Positions 13,909 to 19,949 of a DNA stretch of 19,949 nt are shown piece after piece. The first letter of the stretch is position 1, and every line of letters begins with the position of its first letter. Where the stretch lies: positions 1 through 19,949 of the forward strand of contig JAEDMP010000043.1 of NCBI GenBank assembly GCA_016302965.1, read 5' to 3'. The notes beneath the pieces were generated by a model. That model searched no databases and was not told where the DNA came from. It worked only from the letters and a program-made list of their open reading frames with translations. Source of the DNA: Bacteroidaceae bacterium. Its GTDB lineage: Bacteria; Bacteroidota; Bacteroidia; Bacteroidales; Bacteroidaceae. Made by a program: the position numbers and the translations under genes.

Positions 13909-15212
13909 AAAAAATAGCCAAGATATTCGGATTCAACAGTAGCCAGCACTCGCTGCGCACCGAGCTGTTTGCCGGGATAAGCACCTTTATTGTGATGGCT
14001 TATATCCTCGCCTTGGCCCCCAAGGCTTTTGAGGGCGTGGGCGGAACGACCGACCCCTTTCCCACTGCAGCCCTGTTCACGGCCACCGCTCTGGTCAGTG
14101 CGGTGAGCACCTTCCTGATGGCGGTCTATGCCAAGCGTCCGTTGGCCGTGGCTCCCGGTGTGGGGCTGCTCTTTTTTGTCAGTGGAACAGTGTGCATGCA
14201 GATGGGCTATTCCTGGCATTTTGCTCTCACGGCCATCCTGTTGGAAGGCATTGTATTCACGATTCTTGCCTTCTCCAGGTTGCGCTACCTGATTATGGAG
14301 TGCATTCCCCTCTCGCTGCGTAGTGCCACGGCGGTGGGTGTGGGTTTCTTTCTGGCTTCGCTGGGTCTCAAGAGTGCGGGTATGACCGATTCGGGGGCTG
14401 CCATTGTCTCGTTGGCCAGTATTGTTACCGAGCCGGAGAAACAACTCTTTGCCGTCTGCGTGCTGATGGCCGGTTTGCTGATAGTTTGTAAGGTAAAGGG
14501 GGCTATTTTCCTGAGCATTATCGCCTCTACGCTTCTGGGCATTCCGATGGGATTGACCCAATTCAACGATATGATACAGATGCCTGCATCGCCCGCTCCT
14601 TTGTTCATGCAGATGGAGTGGAGCGAGGAGATTTTCTCCATTGATATGTTTGTGTGTGTGGTGTCCATCCTCTTCCTCGATGTCTTCGACACCATCGGCA
14701 CCGTCTTGGGTGTGCTGAGCAATACAAACCTGAGCCGTTCCAATGGACGCATCAGCCGCATGTCGCATATCTTCCAGGTGGATGCCATCAGCTCCTCGCT
14801 CAGCGGTTTGATGGGCACCACTACCTGCACCAGTTATCTGGAAAGTGCGGCTGGTGTGGCCGAAGGTGGTCGGACAGGTGTCACGTCCTTGGTGACCGTG
14901 CTCTGCTTTCTCTTGGCCCTCTTCTTTTCGCCCTTTTTCCTCGCCATTCCGCCCGTGGTCACAGGAGCCATTCTGCTGGTGGTCAGTTTCCACATGTTTG
15001 CAGCCATCAAACACATCAATCTCAGCGATCCTGTGGAGGCCATACCCTCGGTGCTGGTCATCCTGGTGATGGCGATTATCGGTAGCATCAGCGACGGAAT
15101 CGTCGTGGGTGTGATAACCTACGCAGTGCTCAATTTCGCGGCTGAGATGAAACGGGAGCGCGAGCGTCGCAAACGTGGCCATTTCTTTATGGTTGACAAG
15201 GAGGAATCATAG
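13905..15212 (+). CDS. NCS2 family permease, AzgA-type (guanine/hypoxanthine/adenine)
   Basis: 435 residues with about 12-13 membrane segments. Family motifs are FAGISTFIVMAYIL (22-35), AVAPGVGL (82-89), SILFLDVFDTIGT (254-266) and GTTTCTSYLESAAGVAEGGR (304-323), the last being nearly diagnostic of the AzgA/GhxP purine permeases. In most relatives the second motif reads APGMGLNA; here the Asn is replaced by Leu. Proton-coupled uptake of hypoxanthine, guanine or adenine is the family role. Its ATG overlaps the previous stop as ATGA, so translation is probably coupled. Together with the upstream permease it would cover a broad range of bases. A basic C-terminus (KRERERRKRGH) stays inside the cell. 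Confidence 0.9.
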   Translation: MKKIAKIFGFNSSQHSLRTELFAGISTFIVMAYILALAPKAFEGVGGTTDPFPTAALFTATALVSAVSTFLMAVYAKRPLAVAPGVGLLFFVSGTVCMQMGYSWHFALTAILLEGIVFTILAFSRLRYLIMECIPLSLRSATAVGVGFFLASLGLKSAGMTDSGAAIVSLASIVTEPEKQLFAVCVLMAGLLIVCKVKGAIFLSIIASTLLGIPMGLTQFNDMIQMPASPAPLFMQMEWSEEIFSIDMFVCVVSILFLDVFDTIGTVLGVLSNTNLSRSNGRISRMSHIFQVDAISSSLSGLMGTTTCTSYLESAAGVAEGGRTGVTSLVTVLCFLLALFFSPFFLAIPPVVTGAILLVVSFHMFAAIKHINLSDPVEAIPSVLVILVMAIIGSISDGIVVGVITYAVLNFAAEMKRERERRKRGHFFMVDKEES

Positions 15213-15241
15213 GCTATACCTTGTTCGGGGAACCCTAATAA

Positions 15242-15310
15242 AACAAGGAGGGCGTATCAACCATCATTCCGTAGACTGGCTACGGATGATGTTGATACGC
15301 CCTCCTTGTT
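15242..15310 (-). terminator. Very long hairpin, clpB terminator
   Basis: Arms 15242-15274 and 15280-15310 pair over about 31 bp with only two single-base bulges (C and T) and a 5-nt loop. On the minus strand the stem is followed by TTTTATT, so it can terminate clpB transcripts. On the plus strand no T run follows the permease side. It lies exactly between two convergent genes and may end both. Confidence 0.8.
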
Positions 15311-15345
15311 ATGGACTATAGCTGTTTGTCAGCTGCCGCTTCTTT

Positions 15346-17916
15346 TCAGTTGTAGATGTCATCAACGACGATGGGCTTGCTGCTGTCCACCTCACCGGCA
15401 AGAATCTTGCGCGAGAGTTCGTTGAGCAGGTGGCGTTGGATGGCACGCTTCACAGGACGGGCACCAAACTCAGGGTCGAAACCGATGTCGGCCAGTTGTC
15501 CGATGGCTTTGGGCGTGACGTTCAGTTCGATACCCTGTTGGCGGAGCATCCGTCCGACGGCATTCACCTGCAGGGACACTACCTGGGTAATCTCCTCCTT
15601 GGTGAGCGGTTGGAACATGATGGTCTCATCGATACGGTTGAGGAACTCGGGACGGATGGTGCGCTTCAGCATCTCCATCACTTGGTTCTTCAGTTCTTCA
15701 CTGAGTCCGTTCTCGCCGTTGGACAGGCCCTCGCGGATGAGTTGGCTGCCCAGGTTGGAGGTCATGATGATGATGGTGTTCTTGAAGTTCACTGTGCGAC
15801 CTTTGTTGTCGGTCAGACGACCGTCATCGAGCACCTGCAGCAGGATGTTGAACACATCGGGATGAGCCTTTTCAATCTCGTCGAGCAGTACTACCGAATA
15901 GGGCTTGCGGCGCACAGCCTCCGTCAGTTGGCCACCCTCATCATAGCCCACGTAGCCCGGAGGGGCACCGATGAGTCGGCTGACACTGAACTTCTCCTGG
16001 TATTCGCTCATATCGATACGTGTCATCATCGTCTCGTCGTTGAAGAGGAATTCGGCCAGCGCCTTGGCGAGCTCCGTCTTACCCACACCGGTGGTGCCGA
16101 GGAAGATGAAAGAGGCGATAGGCCGCTTCGGGTCTTGCAGTCCCGCACGGCTGCGTCTCACGGCATCGCTCACGGCCTGGATGGCTTCATCCTGTCCGAT
16201 GACGCGCTTGTGCAGTTCCTCCTCTAAGTGGAGCAGTTTCTCGCGCTCACTTTGGAGCATGCGGGTGACGGGAATACCCGTCCATTTGCTCACCACTTCG
16301 GCGATATCATCGGCGGTCACCTCCTCACGTACCATGGCTTCAGCACCTTGGGCATTCTTCAGTTGGGCCTGGATGCGATCGATGTCGGCTTCAAGCTCCT
16401 TCAGTTTGCCGTAGCGGATTTCGGCCACCTTGCCGTAGTTACCCTCACGCTCAGCCCTTTCGGCCTCGCTCTTCAGGCGCTCCATCTGCAGCTTGTTGTC
16501 TTGAATCTTGTTCACCAGCTGCCGTTCGCCCTGCCATTTGGCGCGGAGCTGCCGCTCCTTCTCCTGCCATTCGGCAATCTCCCTTTCCAATCGGGCCAGT
16601 GTGTCGTTGCTGCCGTTGGCCTGCACCTCACGGCGTATCGACTCGCGTTCAATCTCCAGCTGTTTCAACTTGCGGGTGGTCTCATCCAGTTCCTCGGGCA
16701 CCGAGTCGCGTTCCATCCTCAGTTTGGCGGCGGCCTCATCCATCAGGTCGATGGCCTTGTCGGGCAGGAAACGGTCGCTGATGTATCGCTCTGAGAGTTT
16801 TACGGCAGCGATGCATGCCTCGTCCTGGATTCTCACCTTATGGTGGTTCTCGTAACGCTCCTTCAGTCCGCGCAGGATGCTGATGGCACTCAGTTCATCA
16901 GGCTCATCCACCATCACGGTCTGGAAACGGCGTTCCAGCGCCTTGTCTTTCTCGAAATACTTTTGGTATTCGTTGAGGGTGGTGGCACCGATGGAGCGCA
17001 GTTCGCCTCGTGCCAAGGCCGGTTTCAGGATGTTGGCGGCATCCATGGCACCTTCGCCTCCGCCTGCCCCCACCAGCGTGTGGATCTCGTCGATGAAGAG
17101 GATGATGCGTCCGTCGCTCTTGGTCACCTCGTTGATGACACTCTTGAGACGCTCCTCAAATTCACCTTTGTATTTGGCACCAGCCACAAGTGCACCCATG
17201 TCGAGGCTGTAGAGCTGCTTGTCCTTGAGGTTCTCAGGCACGTCGCCTCTCACGATACGTTCGGCCAGTCCTTCCACGATGGCGGTCTTGCCCGTGCCTG
17301 GCTCACCTATTAATATAGGGTTGTTCTTGGTGCGTCGAGAGAGAATCTGCAACACCCTTCTGATTTCGTCATCACGGCCGATGACGGGGTCGAGTTTGCC
17401 GGCACGGGCCTGTTCCACCAGGTTCTTGGCATATTTGGCAAGCGACTGGTAGTTGTCATCGGCCGACTGCGACTGCACGTTCTGTCCGTTGCGCAGTTCC
17501 TTTACCGCCTGCAGCATCTCATTCTCGCTGCATCCCGCATCCTTCAGTATGCGGCTGGCACTGGAACTGGTGGCGAGCAGGGCGAGCAGCATCGCTTCGG
17601 CCGACACATACCCGTCGCCCATTTTCTTGGCCCAGTCTTCGGATGCCTGCAGCATGCGGTTGCTGTCAGAGGTGAGATAGGGTTCGCCTCCCTCCACCTT
17701 GGGCAGATGTTTCATCTCCTGGGTGGCGAGCAGCTCCACCTGTTGGGCGTTGACACCCAGTTTCTGAAAGAGGAAGGTGCATACATCCTTGGCCTTGTCG
17801 AGCAGGGCGCAGAGGATGACCGAGGGTTCGATGGCCTGGATGCTGTTGGCGCTTGCCAGTGCCACCGCCTGCTGCACCACTCCTTGTGCTTTGATTGTGA
17901 ATTTGTCGAATGTCAT
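15346..17916 (-). CDS. clpB: ClpB protein disaggregase
   Basis: 856 residues, normal length. Order: N-terminal Clp_N repeats (about 1-145), first AAA+ domain with Walker A GEPGTGKT (204-211) and Walker B ILFIDEIHT (272-280), coiled-coil middle domain (about 400-530) that separates ClpB from ClpA/ClpC, and second AAA+ domain with Walker A GTTGVGKT (607-614), Walker B VVLLDE (675-680) and GYVGYDEGG pore loop (654-662). RIDETIMFQPL and FGARPVKRAIQR mark the C-terminal domain. It is a cytoplasmic hexamer that, with DnaK/DnaJ, pulls proteins out of aggregates after heat stress. ATG at 17916 has a clear ribosome-binding site. The 240-bp upstream region holds a palindrome at 18052-18066 but no TAnnTTTG promoter box, which hints at stress control. 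The gene is monocistronic. Confidence 0.98.
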   Translation of the reverse strand: MTFDKFTIKAQGVVQQAVALASANSIQAIEPSVILCALLDKAKDVCTFLFQKLGVNAQQVELLATQEMKHLPKVEGGEPYLTSDSNRMLQASEDWAKKMGDGYVSAEAMLLALLATSSSASRILKDAGCSENEMLQAVKELRNGQNVQSQSADDNYQSLAKYAKNLVEQARAGKLDPVIGRDDEIRRVLQILSRRTKNNPILIGEPGTGKTAIVEGLAERIVRGDVPENLKDKQLYSLDMGALVAGAKYKGEFEERLKSVINEVTKSDGRIILFIDEIHTLVGAGGGEGAMDAANILKPALARGELRSIGATTLNEYQKYFEKDKALERRFQTVMVDEPDELSAISILRGLKERYENHHKVRIQDEACIAAVKLSERYISDRFLPDKAIDLMDEAAAKLRMERDSVPEELDETTRKLKQLEIERESIRREVQANGSNDTLARLEREIAEWQEKERQLRAKWQGERQLVNKIQDNKLQMERLKSEAERAEREGNYGKVAEIRYGKLKELEADIDRIQAQLKNAQGAEAMVREEVTADDIAEVVSKWTGIPVTRMLQSEREKLLHLEEELHKRVIGQDEAIQAVSDAVRRSRAGLQDPKRPIASFIFLGTTGVGKTELAKALAEFLFNDETMMTRIDMSEYQEKFSVSRLIGAPPGYVGYDEGGQLTEAVRRKPYSVVLLDEIEKAHPDVFNILLQVLDDGRLTDNKGRTVNFKNTIIIMTSNLGSQLIREGLSNGENGLSEELKNQVMEMLKRTIRPEFLNRIDETIMFQPLTKEEITQVVSLQVNAVGRMLRQQGIELNVTPKAIGQLADIGFDPEFGARPVKRAIQRHLLNELSRKILAGEVDSSKPIVVDDIYN

Positions 17917-17922
17917 ATTCTA

Positions 17923-17929
17923 CTCCTTT
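17923..17929 (-). promoter_or_regulatory. Shine-Dalgarno site of clpB
   Basis: AAAGGAG on the minus strand ends 6 nt before the ATG at 17916. It confirms the start and suggests strong translation. Confidence 0.75.
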
Positions 17930-18051
17930 CTTATTATAATTGTTGTTATCCAATGAATTTTTTTTGTTATCCTGAAAAGGTGTCTTCTTACCTATGTTGG
18001 TCTTGCCTTTCTGCTGAGTTCCATCCAATATCTGTGCCGATGGCCGAAAAT

Positions 18052-18066
18052 CTGACAAAATGGCAG
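18052..18066. promoter_or_regulatory. Candidate operator upstream of clpB
   Basis: CTGACA-AAA-TGGCAG is a two-fold symmetric site with one mismatch between its 6-bp arms. It lies about 135 bp before the clpB start and 27 bp from the terminator of the upstream gene. The function is inferred only from symmetry and position; it does not match the CIRCE element. Confidence 0.35.
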
Positions 18067-18092
18067 AAAAGACCTGTTTCGGAGCAACAAGA

Positions 18093-18118
18093 AAGGGGAG
18101 CCTGGACAGGCTCCCCTT
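18093..18118 (-). terminator. Terminator of the pectinesterase gene
   Basis: AAGGGGAGCCTG (18093-18104) is exactly complementary to CAGGCTCCCCTT (18107-18118). On the minus strand TTTCTTGTTG follows. It lies 40 nt after the stop codon and separates this gene from clpB. Confidence 0.85.
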
Positions 18119-18158
18119 GATGGGTGATGACCGGTCAGGGCGACCGGCATGTTGGCTG

Positions 18159-19949
18159 TTACTTCATCATGCGGGTGGCAATGCGCTTGCCATTGTTCAG
18201 GGTCTCAATCTTGATGACCACACCCTTGGCTGCAGCATTCACGCGCATACCCTGCAGGTTGACATAGGTGGTCGTGAGCACGCTGTTGTCTGCATGGTCA
18301 ACCTCGTTGACGCCCGTGAGGACAGAAGCCTCGGAGGCTTCGCCCAGACCGCCCATCTCGTTGGCAGCGCGAACGCTCCAGGTGGCGGTGGCATCGTCGA
18401 TGGCATATTCATTGGCGGTGGTGGCAGTCACAAACACACCGTTCTTGCTGATAACCCAGCAGAGCACGTAGTTGTTATCATCCCAGGACAGGGTCTTGCT
18501 GGCACTGTTGATGACCACGTTGGTGGGAGCCGAAGCCTGCTCGGTGAGGGCGGTGGGATCCCAATCGTCGTCCTGGCCCATCACGTTCTGCAGACTCATC
18601 TCCTTCACTTCGTCGATAGTGAGGATGGGGTCGTTGGCGTGTTCAACGCCTTCCTTGTCGGTCCAGGAGGTGCGGCGTCCGCTCAGGTCGATGGTCGTAC
18701 CAGAAGTCAGATAAGAGTTGTATTCGGCGAAGCGCTTGGGCCAGCCGCCGCTCATGTCAGCCCATCCGTTGCCCAGGGCGTTGGCATCCATCTTGGTGTT
18801 GATGAAGCAGGCGATAGGAGTGCCGCTGCCCCATGGACGACCGAGATAGAACGTAACGTCGTTGGTCTCCTTCTTGATGTAGCAGTTCTGGAATACATAG
18901 CCATAGTTCTTGGCCTTCGAGGGAACGGCGGTATAGCCACCGGTGCCGCACTGCTGCAGGGTCACTTCATTGTAGTAAACGTCACCCTTGCCACAGAGGT
19001 AGTCAGTGCGTCCGCGGATGACACCACCTTCGAAGTAGAACTTACCACTCTCGTTGTTGGAAACGTAGGTGTCCTGATAACCCCACAGGCGGGCATCCTT
19101 GAAGATGGTGCGGTTCGACTGGTCGTTGAGCACGATGTCGCGGCCGTGGGCATCGCCCATAGAGCTCTTCAGGGTCAGTCCCTGGAAGTAGGCATCGTGG
19201 CCGTCGCGGCTGATGATGAGCACGTCGCCCTTGCCGATACCTTCGAGCGGGCAGGCGGTTCCGAAACCATTGTCCCAAGTGGCATCAGGAGTCTTGTTGG
19301 TAATCTCTACACCCTCGATGGATTCGCCGATGAACGAAACGTAGGGAGCCGTGAGGTAAGAGCGGGGATCATCATAGGTCTTGCCGTCGCCACCGGTGGT
19401 AGTGCCCTTGGTGTCGAAGACATACTTGCCGTTGGTCACCAGGATGCGGAAACGCTCGGTGGCGTTGGCACCGCGCTGGTTGGCAGCTGCGAGAGCCTCG
19501 CTGATGCTACCGTCCTGAGGCACGATGAAGTCGTAGAGAGCCTTGTCTACAGAGGGCTTCACCTTGGTCTGGAAGCGGATGACGATGTCGCTGTTGATGG
19601 CATTGTCGGTCAGGTCGGCTACGGAGCCGGCATAGAGGGTGAACAGGTTGTCTTCGCCATAGCTCAGACCCTTATACTCGCAGATGACGGTCTTGCCGCT
19701 CACACTGGGTTTCAGTTCGGTGCCATTGATGGTGGCACGTGCCTGTTCGGTGAGTTTGATTTTCTCGTCGAAGGTCAACACCACCTTGCCGTTGGCGGAA
19801 GCACCCGTGGCTCCCTCGGTGGGTACGGAGCTGACGAGCACAGGAGCAGTACCATCGTCGATGAGTTTGGCGGTACCGGTGATGAAGGTCGCACCGAGTG
19901 TGATACCGTCGTTGGCAGATGCGGTACCGCTCACGGTAGAGGTCTTGTC
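18159..19949 (-). CDS. Secreted pectin methylesterase (CE8), N-terminus outside window
   Basis: The frame runs open to the window edge, so 5 codons precede the GTG at 19934 and the true start with its signal peptide lies beyond 19949. Counting from that GTG as 1: a bacterial Ig-like (Big_5) domain (about 30-125), a CE8 beta-helix (about 132-450), a short fibronectin-like region (about 465-540) and a C-terminal sorting-like tail (about 545-591, YVNLQGMRV...AKGVVIK). Catalytic residues expected in CE8 are present: YQDT with D288, RTDYLCG with D311, and LGRPWG with R366 and W368. It removes methyl esters from homogalacturonan, opening pectin to lyases and hydrolases. The tail suggests type IX secretion to the surface or medium. 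It supports a pectin-using lifestyle together with the arabinanase cluster 10 kb away. Confidence 0.92.
   Translation of the reverse strand, partial: DKTSTVSGTASANDGITLGATFITGTAKLIDDGTAPVLVSSVPTEGATGASANGKVVLTFDEKIKLTEQARATINGTELKPSVSGKTVICEYKGLSYGEDNLFTLYAGSVADLTDNAINSDIVIRFQTKVKPSVDKALYDFIVPQDGSISEALAAANQRGANATERFRILVTNGKYVFDTKGTTTGGDGKTYDDPRSYLTAPYVSFIGESIEGVEITNKTPDATWDNGFGTACPLEGIGKGDVLIISRDGHDAYFQGLTLKSSMGDAHGRDIVLNDQSNRTIFKDARLWGYQDTYVSNNESGKFYFEGGVIRGRTDYLCGKGDVYYNEVTLQQCGTGGYTAVPSKAKNYGYVFQNCYIKKETNDVTFYLGRPWGSGTPIACFINTKMDANALGNGWADMSGGWPKRFAEYNSYLTSGTTIDLSGRRTSWTDKEGVEHANDPILTIDEVKEMSLQNVMGQDDDWDPTALTEQASAPTNVVINSASKTLSWDDNNYVLCWVISKNGVFVTATTANEYAIDDATATWSVRAANEMGGLGEASEASVLTGVNEVDHADNSVLTTTYVNLQGMRVNAAAKGVVIKIETLNNGKRIATRMMK

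Noticed and set aside
13878..15182. 434-codon open frame opposite the AzgA-type permease
   Set aside because: Its translation is a His/Gln/Gly-rich mixture with no domain, while the plus strand encodes a clearly conserved permease; it is a shadow of high third-position GC.

Overview
The window looks like the chromosome of a Bacteroidales bacterium, most likely a Prevotella-type (Prevotellaceae) gut or rumen organism. The signs are Bacteroidetes promoter boxes (TTTG/TTG about 19-20 bp before TAnnTTTG), a tRNA without an encoded CCA, secreted plant-polysaccharide enzymes, a DUF5020 barrel, HU-like proteins of the Bacteroidales type, and C-terminal tails of the type IX secretion kind. The genus is inferred and was not checked by a search.

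Layout. Positions 1-105 hold the 3' part of a tRNA-Pro(CGG) and its terminator. An MgtC/SapB membrane protein follows (203-850, +) and converges on a minus-strand carbohydrate cluster read leftward: GH43 arabinanase (4913-7738), CE7 acetyl esterase (3534-4850) and GH2 beta-galactosidase (1017-3425). A good promoter precedes the GH43 gene, and a decayed ~52-bp tandem duplication sits immediately upstream of it. The cluster looks like a small secreted pathway for arabinan/galactan side chains and acetyl groups of plant cell walls. No SusC/SusD pair is in the window.

Next comes an accessory patch. A minus-strand HU-like protein with a C-terminal winged-helix-like segment (7962-8591) faces away from a plus-strand Rpn/PD-(D/E)XK nuclease gene (9307-10167). 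The 715 bp between them hold two different arrays of palindromes, both with a 21-bp period and a GGAA-spacer-TTCC core, plus a perfect 13-bp inverted repeat. The first array begins about 8 nt after the predicted start of the HU transcript, so it would be transcribed as a structured leader. This is the most unusual part of the window.

The next block (10213-15212, +) holds an aspartate-dehydrogenase-fold protein, a DUF5020 (Tsx-channel-like) outer-membrane barrel, a membrane protein with a histidine-kinase dimerisation box but no ATPase domain, and two nucleobase permeases whose genes overlap by 4 nt. Read together it looks like a nucleobase uptake locus with an odd regulator-like gene. A very long hairpin (15242-15310) separates it from convergent clpB (15346-17916, -). 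Upstream of clpB is a terminated pectin methylesterase gene (18159 to the window edge, -) that lacks its N-terminus here.
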